Positions 1-6,146 of a DNA stretch of 6,214 nt are shown here, piece after piece. Origin of the DNA: an archaeon (lineage in GTDB: Archaea; Methanobacteriota; Methanobacteria; Methanobacteriales; Methanobacteriaceae); NCBI GenBank assembly GCA_024409185.1, contig JAKSUD010000058.1, positions 1 through 6,214 of the forward strand, read 5' to 3'. Within the stretch, counting starts at the first letter, position 1, and every line of letters begins with the position of its first letter. Position numbers and translations under genes: made by a program. The notes beneath the pieces were generated by a model. The model saw nothing but the letters and a program-made list of their open reading frames with translations. It made no database searches and was not told the DNA's origin.

Positions 1-12
1 ATTTTAATCTAA

Positions 13-56
13 TTTGTAATAAAAAATAGTAATGTTTATATATTAGTTATTACAAA
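13..56. repeat. 10-bp inverted repeat around a TATA-like box
   Basis: The arms TTTGTAATAA (13-22) and TTATTACAAA (47-56) are perfect reverse complements separated by 24 bases. The spacer holds TTTATATA at 35-42. The arrangement could be an operator around a promoter, or the stem of a transcript coming from either side. In sequence this AT-rich a 10-bp arm can arise by chance, but both arms contain G or C at matching places. Confidence 0.4.
35..42 (+). promoter_or_regulatory. Candidate archaeal TATA box
   Basis: TTTATATA matches the usual box A of methanogen promoters. A start about 25 bases downstream would fall near 62-68, and the transcript would run into the paired hairpins at 149-205. 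No open reading frame follows on this strand, so the promoter would serve a noncoding RNA or be a relic. No clear purine-rich BRE can be distinguished in front of it because the upstream sequence is almost all A and T. Confidence 0.35.
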
Positions 57-135
57 ATAAAAAATAGAGTTTGATGAGATGGTTTTAATATTGTTTTTTC
101 ATTCTCACTATTAGAAATTTATTTAATTATTATAT

Positions 136-240
136 TATCACCTATAAAATTAGTTATTGGGAGGTGACTAATATAAATAAATAGTTTATTGGGAGGTAAA
201 CTATTAAAAAATAGTTAGAAAAGAGTTCTTAATATCACCT
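136..240. ncRNA. Candidate structured RNA: twin hairpins with identical loops
   Basis: Hairpin 1 (149-172) pairs ATTAGTTA with TGACTAAT, 8 bp including one G-U pair. Hairpin 2 (180-205) pairs AATAGTTTA with TAAACTATT, 9 perfect bp. Both close on the same eight-base loop, TTGGGAGG (157-164 and 189-196), although the stems differ at several paired positions. The element is flanked by two exact copies of TATCACCT (136-143 and 233-240). TCACCT at 138-143 can also pair perfectly with AGGTGA at 162-167, competing with hairpin 1. On the plus strand the loops carry a Shine-Dalgarno-like GGGAGG with no start codon at a usable distance. On the minus strand they read CCTCCCAA, and the element would lie in the 3' tail of the broken cobQ transcript. 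The strand and function are unknown; that it is a functional RNA is inferred from structure only. Confidence 0.4.
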
Positions 241-266
241 TTTAAATTGTTTAATTGGTAGTTGAT

Positions 267-1611
267 TTAATTATCAAAAATTAGTTTGTCTATGTATTCT
301 ATATTTAAATTTTCTCCGATTGTATTTGCTAATTTGTTAAGAGAATCATCTACCATCTTACCATATACATCTTCGTAGTTTTCATTTAAATTTTTTTCAA
401 CTCTTAATTTATTTAAGAATTCTTTTCTAATTTCAAAATTATAAAATACACTGTGATTATCATTACCAATAATTTTTGAATTTTCATCTATAATTTTTGG
501 ATTATTTTCCTCATCAAGCACTATTTTTAACACTTCATATCCACTACATAATCCAATTATATTTATATTATCATGAACTTCTTATATTTTGGTAGTTATG
601 TTATTTTCTATTAAAATTCTTGCATCTTCTTTTGGTTTAATTGTATCTGGTATTATTATAGCATCAAATCCATCAAGATGTATACTCATTAATATCAATT
701 AGTCTAATTTCAACATCTTTTTCTACAGCAAGTGGATCAAGTTCTGTGTAGTTTGAAATATTTTCTAAATTTAATATTCCAATAATTATTTTTTCATCAT
801 CTAATTTTTTATAATTTTTATAATCATTGTCACGATTATTAATATTATTAAAATAATCTTTTATTGAAGATGAGTCTTCTTTAGGTAATGTTAGCCCAGA
901 TGTGTAAGGCATAATCCCAAGAACTGGTACATTAATAATTTCTTCTAATTTATCAGTTCCAGATTTTAATAAATTAGGATTTCCTCTAAATTTGTTTATG
1001 ATTACTCCTTTAAATCTTTGAGTATCTTCATTATCAAGAAGTAAAAATGTTCCAGCTATTGATGCGAATACTCCTCCTTTATCGATATCTCCAACGAGAA
1101 GTACATTTGCATCAGCTATTTCTGCAACACCCATATTTGCAAGGTCTCCTTCTCTAAGATTTATCTCCGCAGGTGATCCTGCACCTTCCATAATTATAAT
1201 ATCATATTCTTCTTTTAATATGTTTAATGATTCTTCAATAGCTTTTTTAGCTATTTGCTTAGGATTTGTATGTTTAATATCATTTATTTGATTTGTTTCT
1301 TTTTTAAAGAAATTTTTTTCTCCAACAGTTTTGCCATGAATAACTACTTGGGAAGAGTATTTTCCATTTGGTTTAAGAAGTACTGGATTCATATCTGCAG
1401 TTGGGTTTATACGAGCTGCTTTTGCTTGTGTAACTTGAGCAATAGCTATTTCTGCACCTTCTTCTGTAGTGTAAGAATGTAAAGACATATTTTGAGATTT
1501 AAATGGGGCCACTTTATATCCTCTGTTAGAATATAATCTACATAATCCACTTACTAAGAGACTTTTTCCAGCATCTGAAGAAGTTCCTTGAATCATTAAA
1601 CATTTTGACAT
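267..1611 (-). pseudogene. cobQ: Broken cobyric acid synthase (CobQ/CbiP)
   Basis: The intact enzyme amidates adenosylcobyrinic acid a,c-diamide at four side chains using glutamine and ATP, late in corrinoid synthesis. The N-terminal 312 codons read cleanly: an ATP-binding motif GTSSDAGKS (residues 9-17), FKSQNMS (37-43), EGAGSPAEINL (142-152), GDIDKGGVFAS (174-184), NKFRGN (206-211) and ISNYTELDPL (285-294), all family hallmarks. The frame then shifts near 676-690; one extra base would explain it, and the lost frame resumes with LDGFDAIIIPDT. In that frame an in-frame TAA lies at 582-584. The amidotransferase nucleophile motif GLCSGYE is still visible (Cys codon 546-548), as is the likely catalytic His (453-455) and the C-terminal tail. 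These two residues are only 31 codons apart, whereas about 95-100 is expected from family knowledge, so roughly 60-70 codons appear deleted. The start codon and ribosome binding site are intact. A truncated N-terminal protein could still be made, but it could not use glutamine as this enzyme does. Confidence 0.9.
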
Positions 1612-1617
1612 ATTTTA

Positions 1618-1623
1618 CTCCTT
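1618..1623 (-). promoter_or_regulatory. Ribosome binding site of cobQ
   Basis: AAGGAG on the minus strand lies six bases before the ATG at 1609-1611. It fixes the start, which also gives the expected N-terminus just ahead of the ATP-binding loop. The signal is undamaged although the gene downstream is broken, which suggests the inactivation is fairly recent. Confidence 0.75.
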
Positions 1624-1710
1624 TTCTTAAATTATTAATACTCGATTATTTTTATATGAATTAAAGTATCTGTATTAAAGTAAATAAAAGTTACTAAAAT
1701 ACAAACCTTT

Positions 1711-1718
1711 TTATATAA
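1711..1718 (-). promoter_or_regulatory. Candidate TATA box for cobQ
   Basis: The minus strand reads AATTATATAAAAAGG across this point. A start about 25 bases downstream would fall near 1687 and leave a leader of roughly 75 bases. The call rests on similarity to archaeal box A in a region rich in A and T, so other positions are possible. Confidence 0.35.
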
Positions 1719-1722
1719 TTAA

Positions 1723-1781
1723 TATCATAAATTTTATTAATAATATAATTTATATTAATGATAGTATAAACTTTTATGATA
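1723..1781. promoter_or_regulatory. Inverted repeat between divergent promoters (possible operator)
   Basis: TATCATAAA (1723-1731) and TTTATGATA (1773-1781) are perfect 9-bp inverted arms. The core ATGATA also appears as direct copies at 1758-1763 and 1791-1796. The arms enclose the likely lonB TATA box and lie just beside the likely cobQ TATA box, a position suited to a regulator acting on both genes. No regulator is encoded in the window. Chance occurrence in sequence of this composition is not excluded. Confidence 0.35.
1749..1756 (+). promoter_or_regulatory. Candidate TATA box for lonB
   Basis: TTTATATT resembles archaeal box A and would place the transcript start near 1775-1780, giving a leader of about 80 bases. 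A second match, TTATAAAA at 1817-1824, is less likely because its start would fall at about 1846, inside the lonB ribosome binding site. Confidence 0.35.
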
Positions 1782-1844
1782 ACATGTTTGATGATAAGTC
1801 ATAGATTAATTTAAACTTATAAAAATTTAATTAAAAATTAATGA

Positions 1845-1849
1845 GAGGT
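1845..1849 (+). promoter_or_regulatory. Ribosome binding site that decides the lonB start
   Basis: GAGGT lies six bases before the ATG at 1856-1858. An in-frame ATG at 1841 is only two bases upstream of this motif and has no ribosome binding site of its own, so the longer reading is rejected. Confidence 0.75.
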
Positions 1850-1855
1850 TTATTC

Positions 1856-3979
1856 ATGGATTTAGAAAAAACACCTACAGATGTTAAGGATATTGAATCT
1901 GAAGAAATTATTGAAGATTCCACTGTAGATATTAAAGATAATAAATTATCCAATGATGATGCTGAAGAATTATCCTCTGAGGAGTTATTAACTGAAGATA
2001 ATGAAGAATCATCTGATAAAACTGATAAAGAAGAAAAAGCAGAGGAGGTTGAAGTTGAAGTTGTAGATAGAGATGAAACTTTAAGAACTAAACCTATGCT
2101 TGATTATTCTTTCCTTGAAAATACTGGAGATATTGAAGTACCTCCATTATTAATTGACCAAGTAATTGGTCATGAAGAATCTGTTGAAACCATTAAAAAA
2201 GCAGCTAAACAAAGAAGAAATGTTCTTCTTATTGGTGATCCTGGTGTAGGTAAATCAATGTTAGCTAAAGGGATGGCTGAATTACTTCCTCCTGAAGTAT
2301 TAGAAGATGTTTTAGTTTATCCTAATGGTGAAGACAGTAATTATCCATTAATAAGAACTGTACCTGCAGGTGAAGGTAAAAAAATTGTTAAATTAAATAA
2401 AGCTAATGCTAAAAGTAGTGATGAAAAGAAAATGATAATCACTATGATTGCTACTGCTGCAGTATTTGTTCTTGGAATAATGTATCAAAAAGTATTTGAA
2501 GCTATTATTGCTGCTTTACTTATTATATTTATTTCTCTTCAAATTAAACCTAAAAATACATCTTTATCTCCAAAATTACTTGTAAATAATGGAGATAAAA
2601 GATTTGCACCATTTATGGATGCTACTGGTGCTCATGCTGGTGCATTATTAGGTGATGTAAGACATGACCCTTACCAATCTGGGGGTCTTGGAACTCCTGC
2701 TCATGAACGTGTTGAAAGTGGTATGATTCACAAAGCACATAAAGGAGTTTTATACATTGATGAGATTGGAACTATGAGTATGAAAACTCAACAAGAGCTT
2801 TTATCTGCTATGCAAGAGAAGAAATATGCTATTACTGGTCAAAGTGAAAACAGTAGTGGAGCAATGGTTCGTTCTCAAGCAGTTCCTTGTGACTTTGTTC
2901 TTGTAGCTTCTGGTAACATCCAAGTTCTTGAAGGTATGCATATTGCGATGCGTTCAAGAATTAGAGGGTACGGTTATGAAGTATTTATGAAAGATTACAT
3001 GGAAGATAATGAAGAAAATAGGCGTAAACTCGTTCAATTTGTTGCTCAAGAAGTTAAAAATGATGGAAGAATTCCTCACTTTACTCCAGGTGCTTTGGAT
3101 GAAATCATCTTAGAAGCTAAACGTAGAGCAGGTAGGAAAAACTCCTTAACTTTAAGACTTAGGGAATTAGGTGGTTTAGTAAGATCTTCTGGAGATGTAG
3201 CTATTGAAGAAGGTGCAGAACTTGTAACTGCTGACCATGTAATTACTGCTAAGAAATATTCAAGAACTTTAGAACAACAAATGGTAGATAGAGCTATTGT
3301 TCAAAGAAAAGAATACAGTGTATTTAACTCTACTGGTGGAAAAGTTGGTATGGTTAATGGTTTAGCTGTTATGGGTGACAGAAGTGGTATTGTAATGCCA
3401 ATTGCTGCTGAAATGGCTCCTGCTAACAGTAAAAACGAAGGTAAAATCATAGTAACCGGTAAACTTGGTGAAATTGCATTAGACTCTGTGCAAAACATTA
3501 GTGCAATCATTAAAAAATACACTCAAGTAGATATTTCAGATTATGATATTCATGTTCAATTCTTACAAAGTTATGATGGTGTAGAAGGGGACAGTGCAAG
3601 TGTTTCAATGACTGCAGCTGTTATTTCTGCTGTTGAAGGTATTCCAATAGATCAAACTGTTGCATTAACTGGATCTTTAAGTGTCCGTGGGGATGTAATG
3701 CCTATTGGTGGAGCTACTCATAAAATTGAAGCTGCTGCTGAAGCTGGAATTAAAAAAGTTCTTTTACCTAAATCCAATATGGAAGATGTCATGCTTGAGA
3801 AGAAATATGAAGAAATGATTGAAATTGTTCCTATTGAAACATTCGAAGATGTTTTAGAAAACATTTTAATCAATGGTAGTAAGAAAGATAAATTAATTGC
3901 TAAAATTGATGAAATTAGATCTGCAGTATCTGAAAAAGTTCCAGAAACTACTACTTTATCTCATCCAAGTAGTAATTAA
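1856..3979 (+). CDS. lonB: ATP-dependent membrane protease LonB
   Basis: A 707-residue archaeal Lon protease, which unfolds and degrades damaged or regulatory proteins at the inner face of the cell membrane. The AAA+ domain has Walker A GDPGVGKS (127-134), Walker [10 protein letters not shown] (297-305), a sensor 1 Asn at 354, arginine-finger candidates in MRSRIRG (365-371) and a sensor 2 region [10 protein letters not shown] (431-440). Between Walker A and B sits the LonB-type membrane insert, two hydrophobic stretches at about 193-210 and 213-230. The C-terminal protease domain has the Ser-Lys dyad: Ser580 in EGDSAS and Lys623 in GATHKIEAA, 43 residues apart as in other Lon enzymes. The first 74 residues are an added acidic, probably disordered segment (32 Asp/Glu), which makes the protein longer than the roughly 620-650 residues usual for archaeal LonB. 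No lesion is seen. The small gene 37 bases downstream is probably co-transcribed. Confidence 0.96.
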   Translation: MDLEKTPTDVKDIESEEIIEDSTVDIKDNKLSNDDAEELSSEELLTEDNEESSDKTDKEEKAEEVEVEVVDRDETLRTKPMLDYSFLENTGDIEVPPLLIDQVIGHEESVETIKKAAKQRRNVLLIGDPGVGKSMLAKGMAELLPPEVLEDVLVYPNGEDSNYPLIRTVPAGEGKKIVKLNKANAKSSDEKKMIITMIATAAVFVLGIMYQKVFEAIIAALLIIFISLQIKPKNTSLSPKLLVNNGDKRFAPFMDATGAHAGALLGDVRHDPYQSGGLGTPAHERVESGMIHKAHKGVLYIDEIGTMSMKTQQELLSAMQEKKYAITGQSENSSGAMVRSQAVPCDFVLVASGNIQVLEGMHIAMRSRIRGYGYEVFMKDYMEDNEENRRKLVQFVAQEVKNDGRIPHFTPGALDEIILEAKRRAGRKNSLTLRLRELGGLVRSSGDVAIEEGAELVTADHVITAKKYSRTLEQQMVDRAIVQRKEYSVFNSTGGKVGMVNGLAVMGDRSGIVMPIAAEMAPANSKNEGKIIVTGKLGEIALDSVQNISAIIKKYTQVDISDYDIHVQFLQSYDGVEGDSASVSMTAAVISAVEGIPIDQTVALTGSLSVRGDVMPIGGATHKIEAAAEAGIKKVLLPKSNMEDVMLEKKYEEMIEIVPIETFEDVLENILINGSKKDKLIAKIDEIRSAVSEKVPETTTLSHPSSN

Positions 3980-4004
3980 TCTTATTTCATTTATTTTATT
4001 AATG

Positions 4005-4010
4005 AAGGTG
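4005..4010 (+). promoter_or_regulatory. Ribosome binding site of the gene after lonB
   Basis: AAGGTG ends six bases before the ATG at 4017-4019. It matches the CACCT part of the 16S rRNA tail and supports both the start codon and the reality of this small gene. Confidence 0.65.
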
Positions 4011-4016
4011 TTTTAA

Positions 4017-4487
4017 ATGCGTTTGGTCGTTAAAATTGTTGGAGTTATCGCAGTAATACTTATTATTCTTGCTTTAATGTCTAATGTTTTGATATTGGCT
4101 GCTGATGCAACTGAAGGAACTCCTGGTGTTGATATGGCTGCTTTATGGAGTGTAGGTGGAGGATTCCAATGGATTTATCCTGGAAGTTCTCATAATGCTC
4201 AAGGTCAAACACTTCACAATATTTATTTAGATAGTGATGAACCTTATCAATTTGCTAAGGATATTATTGAATATACATATCATACTTCTCCAAATGTATG
4301 TGTTGTTATAGATAATGAAGCTGCTGAAGATATATTTGGTGATGGATTAGTTGATAATATCCGTGAAAAAGATTGGGGTGAAGGATACGATCGTGGAGTT
4401 GCTGTTTCTATGAGTATTTCTCAATATAATGTTCTTCAAATAATTCCAAACTTATTAACTGGACATATCCATATTCATTTAATTTAG
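4017..4487 (+). CDS. Unrecognised protein with an N-terminal membrane segment
   Basis: A 156-residue protein that I do not recognise. Residues 1-6 carry Arg2 and Lys6, followed by an uninterrupted hydrophobic stretch to about residue 28. This fits a signal anchor or a signal peptide, with a possible cleavage point around ILAADA. The rest is soluble in character and somewhat acidic, with Trp, Tyr and Gly scattered through it, a single Cys in NVCVVIDNE, and a C-terminus ending TGHIHIHLI, where His150, His152 and His154 alternate. Topology suggests the body lies outside the cell or is membrane-tethered. It has a good ribosome binding site, starts 37 bases after lonB on the same strand and is followed by T-tracts, so it is likely the second gene of a lonB operon. 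A role as a LonB partner or substrate is only a guess. Real gene: fairly sure; function: unknown. Confidence 0.8.
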   Translation: MRLVVKIVGVIAVILIILALMSNVLILAADATEGTPGVDMAALWSVGGGFQWIYPGSSHNAQGQTLHNIYLDSDEPYQFAKDIIEYTYHTSPNVCVVIDNEAAEDIFGDGLVDNIREKDWGEGYDRGVAVSMSISQYNVLQIIPNLLTGHIHIHLI

Positions 4488-4500
4488 TAATCTAAAGAAT

Positions 4501-4542
4501 TATTTTTATTTTCTTTTTTTTAATTATTTTTTCTTTTATTTT
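4501..4542 (+). terminator. T-tract terminator of the lonB operon
   Basis: Beginning 13 bases after the stop codon, the plus strand has runs of 5, 8, 6 and 4 T separated by one to five other bases. T-tracts without a required hairpin are the usual intrinsic terminators of archaea. The placement fits the end of a two-gene transcript. Confidence 0.65.
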
Positions 4543-4547
4543 AAACT

Positions 4548-4581
4548 ATTAAGTTATTAAATAATTCTTTTTAAACTTAAT
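4548..4581. repeat. 8-bp inverted repeat after the lonB operon terminator
   Basis: ATTAAGTT (4548-4555) and AACTTAAT (4574-4581) are perfect reverse complements around an 18-base spacer. It lies just past the T-tracts and could be a fallback terminator stem or chance pairing in AT-rich DNA. Confidence 0.25.
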
Positions 4582-4723
4582 CTTTAAATATAAGAATTAC
4601 TATATATTAATATGATTGAAATATATCAAATTTAATATAAATTAATTTGATTAATAATTTTAAATACATTAGGGGATCCTAATTTTTGAAACACGTGATG
4701 ATATTTAAAATAAAATTAAGTTG

Positions 4724-4760
4724 ATTATTAAAAAAGAGGACTGCTGTTGATTTTAATAAT
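4724..4760. repeat. 10-bp perfect hairpin with a GC-rich loop
   Basis: ATTATTAAAA and TTTTAATAAT pair without mismatch, and three G-U or U-G pairs can extend the stem outward. A competing pairing of AAAAAG (4731-4736) with CTTTTT (4764-4769) would displace it, so two mutually exclusive folds are possible. Confidence 0.4.
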
Positions 4761-4895
4761 TGGCTTTTTACTAATTTAATTATTACTTTAATTTCATTTA
4801 TAAATTATAAAATTTAATATATAGAAATTATCATTATTTAATGCTATTATATATTAATTTAATTATTGGTAGTGAATATTGTTATTATTAACTTA

Positions 4896-4959
4896 AAATA
4901 GACAGTATATTAATTTAATTTAATTTTTATCTATTCAGTTAATTAAATGTAGTCTATTT
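4896..4959. repeat. 8-bp inverted repeat with nested inner arms
   Basis: AAATAGAC (4896-4903) and GTCTATTT (4952-4959) are perfect reverse complements. Inside them ATTTAATT (4913-4920) and AATTAAAT (4941-4948) can also pair, giving one long interrupted hairpin. The outer arms contain G and C, which makes them somewhat less likely to be chance than the inner ones. Confidence 0.3.
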
Positions 4960-4991
4960 AGTATTGTAATTTTATTTTAAATATTTTCACG

Positions 4992-5014
4992 ATTTCTTTT
5001 TTTAATTATTTTTC
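4992..5014 (+). terminator. Second T-tract, near copy of the lonB operon terminator
   Basis: Runs of 7 and 5 T surround AATTA and are each bounded by C. The order of runs matches 4509-4533, differing mainly by one T in each run. No annotated gene ends here on the plus strand, so it would terminate an unrecognised upstream transcript, or it may be chance low-complexity sequence in front of fni. Confidence 0.35.
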
Positions 5015-5037
5015 AAATTATTTTTAATATTGTTGAA

Positions 5038-5045
5038 TTATTATA
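5038..5045 (+). promoter_or_regulatory. Candidate TATA box for fni
   Basis: TTATTATA lies about 25 bases upstream of position 5066. That would give a short leader of roughly 16 bases which still contains the ribosome binding site at 5073. The match is moderate and the surroundings are nearly all A and T. Confidence 0.3.
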
Positions 5046-5072
5046 GATTATACTTATTAATTAATTTATTAA

Positions 5073-5076
5073 GAGG
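5073..5076 (+). promoter_or_regulatory. Ribosome binding site of fni
   Basis: GAGG ends five bases before the ATG at 5082-5084. It agrees with the start expected from the family's conserved N-terminus. Confidence 0.7.
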
Positions 5077-5081
5077 CTAAA

Positions 5082-6128
5082 ATGATATCTGATAGAAAAT
5101 TAGAACATTTATTAATTTGTAAAAATTATGATGTTAATTATAAAAAAACCACTGGTTTTGAAGATATTGAATTAATTCACAGAGCTTTACCTGAAATTAA
5201 TAAAGAAGAGATTGATATTTCTACTGAAGTATTTGGTAAGAAATTAGAATCTCCATTATTTATAACTGCAATTACAGGAGGTCATCCTTCTGCTAAGAAT
5301 ATTAATAAAGAATTAGCTATTATTGCAGATAATAAAAAAATTGGTTTAGGATTAGGTAGTCAAAGAGCAGCTATTGTTAATCCAGATTTAAATGATACTT
5401 ACACTGTTGTTAGGGATTATGCTCCTGATGCTCTTCTTTTAGGAAATATTGGAGCTCCACAAATTGACCTTGCTGAAGATGCTGTTGAAATGTTAGATGC
5501 AGATATTTTAGCTATTCATTTAAATCCTTTACAAGAATCAATTCAACCTGAAGGAGATGTTAATGCAACTGGAATAGTTGATTCTATCTCTGAAATTGTT
5601 AATTCTGTAAGTGTTCCTGTTATGGCAAAAGAAACTGGTACTGGTATTTCATCTGAAGATGCTATTTCTCTTGAAAATGCAGGAGTTAATTTTATTGATG
5701 TTGAAGGTGCTGGTGGAACAAGTTGGGCTGCTGTTGAAACTTACCGTGGTGAAGATAGGTATCTTGGAGAATTATTCTGGGATTGGGGAATTCCAACTGC
5801 AGTAAGTACTGCTGAAGTTGTTAATTCTGTAAGTGTTCCTGTTATATCCTCTGGAGGTATTCGTTCTGGACTTGATGCAGCTAAAGCTATTGCATTAGGT
5901 GCTGATGCTGTAGGTATGGCATTACCAGCATTACAAGGAGCTTATAAAGGACAAGAAGAGCTTGTTAAATTAGTGGATAGATTTAATGAATCTTTGAAAA
6001 TAGCTATGTTTTTAGTCGGAGCTCATAATTTAGAAGAACTTAAAAATTCTAACCTTATTATTAAAGGCGAAACTAAAGAATGGCTTGAAGCAAGAGGTTT
6101 TGATACTAAAAAATATGCAAAAAGATAA
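5082..6128 (+). CDS. fni: Type 2 isopentenyl-diphosphate delta-isomerase
   Basis: A 348-residue FMN- and NADPH-dependent enzyme that interconverts isopentenyl and dimethylallyl diphosphate in the cytoplasm. It feeds the mevalonate-derived pathway to archaeal ether lipids. The whole chain is a TIM barrel of normal length. Visible family motifs are SDRKLEH (3-9), ITAITGGH (61-68) and GLGSQRAA (90-97). Further on are HLNPLQE (146-152), with Gln151 and Glu152 at the conserved metal/active-site positions, and KETGTGIS (183-190), with the flavin-contacting Lys183. [10 protein letters not shown] (206-215) and SSGGIRSG (256-263), the phosphate-binding part of the FMN site, complete the set. The start is supported by the ribosome binding site and by the conserved N-terminus. 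The gene stands alone here, with about 590 noncoding bases upstream and no gene start in the 86 bases downstream. In several related methanogens fni is, from memory, clustered with other mevalonate pathway genes; none is visible here. Confidence 0.96.
   Translation: MISDRKLEHLLICKNYDVNYKKTTGFEDIELIHRALPEINKEEIDISTEVFGKKLESPLFITAITGGHPSAKNINKELAIIADNKKIGLGLGSQRAAIVNPDLNDTYTVVRDYAPDALLLGNIGAPQIDLAEDAVEMLDADILAIHLNPLQESIQPEGDVNATGIVDSISEIVNSVSVPVMAKETGTGISSEDAISLENAGVNFIDVEGAGGTSWAAVETYRGEDRYLGELFWDWGIPTAVSTAEVVNSVSVPVISSGGIRSGLDAAKAIALGADAVGMALPALQGAYKGQEELVKLVDRFNESLKIAMFLVGAHNLEELKNSNLIIKGETKEWLEARGFDTKKYAKR
5590..5845 (+). repeat. 34-bp direct repeat inside fni
   Basis: Bases 5590-5623 and 5812-5845 differ at a single position (A against G at 5595 and 5817). 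They are 222 bases apart, so they keep the reading frame. They encode the same stretch, E(I/V)VNSVSVPV, at residues 171-180 and 245-254, each leading into a barrel strand next to the flavin. Barrel strands often resemble each other in protein sequence, but identity at the DNA level, including third codon positions, is more than that requires. Confidence 0.7.
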
Positions 6129-6146
6129 TTAAATTTTATTTAATTA
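6126..6146 (+). repeat. 9-bp hairpin over the fni stop codon
   Basis: TAATTAAAT (6126-6134) and ATTTAATTA (6138-6146) pair perfectly around a TTT loop. The stem contains no G or C and no strong T-run follows directly, so it is a weak candidate for a 3'-end or processing signal. Confidence 0.3.

Larger units (their letters stand above)
4660..5014 (+). ncRNA. Candidate small RNA gene between two T-tracts
   Basis: TTTAATAT at 4631-4638 could act as a TATA box with a start near 4660. The island that follows has TTAGG (4669-4673) pairing with CCTAA (4678-4682) around GGAT, the palindrome CACGTG (4692-4697), and a hairpin of ATTATTAAAA (4724-4733) with TTTTAATAAT (4751-4760). The 17-base loop of that hairpin is unusually rich in G and C for this region (AGAGGACTGCTG). 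T-tracts at 4992-5014, nearly identical in sequence to those ending the lonB operon, would close the transcript. A shorter RNA ending at the T-run 4765-4769 is also possible. Inferred from sequence layout only; both boundaries are tentative. Confidence 0.3.
4488..5081. other. 594-base noncoding region between the lonB operon and fni
   Basis: No convincing open reading frame or tRNA is seen on either strand. The region starts with T-tracts (4501-4542), has an 8-bp hairpin (4548-4581), an island richer in G and C (about 4669-4765), a 10-bp hairpin (4724-4760), an 8-bp inverted repeat (4896-4959) and a second set of T-tracts (4992-5014), and ends with the fni promoter. The density of paired elements and the second terminator-like tract suggest a transcript of its own. 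Confidence 0.6.

Noticed and set aside
66..75. AGAGTTTGAT, like the start of bacterial 16S rRNA genes
   Set aside because: Only ten bases match and nothing rRNA-like follows. The organism appears archaeal, whose 16S start differs.
160..220. Possible short ORF using GGGAGGTGA or GGGAGGT as a ribosome binding site
   Set aside because: No ATG or GTG lies at a usable distance after either motif, and readings from TTG end within ten codons or so.
267..533. Separate small gene on the minus strand
   Set aside because: Its protein reads as the C-terminal end of CobQ (HSVFYNFEIRKEFLNKL followed by the usual tail) in the same frame as the rest of the broken domain, and its only start would be an internal GTG.
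1255..1482. Plus-strand open frame opposite cobQ
   Set aside because: It is antisense to the intact, motif-rich part of cobQ, has no ribosome binding site and shows a low-complexity composition.
1841..1855. Upstream ATG as the lonB start
   Set aside because: It nearly overlaps the ribosome binding site that serves the ATG at 1856 and has none of its own.
3301..3522. Minus-strand open frame opposite the LonB protease domain
   Set aside because: It overlaps a fully conserved LonB region and has no start signal; it is a shadow of the real frame.
4695..4750. C/D box RNA, from GTGATGA (C box) at 4695-4701
   Set aside because: No proper CTGA D box or C'/D' pair is found at the expected spacing.
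5611..5805. Second plus-strand frame within fni
   Set aside because: It is Leu/Val-rich, lies inside conserved fni sequence and lacks a ribosome binding site.
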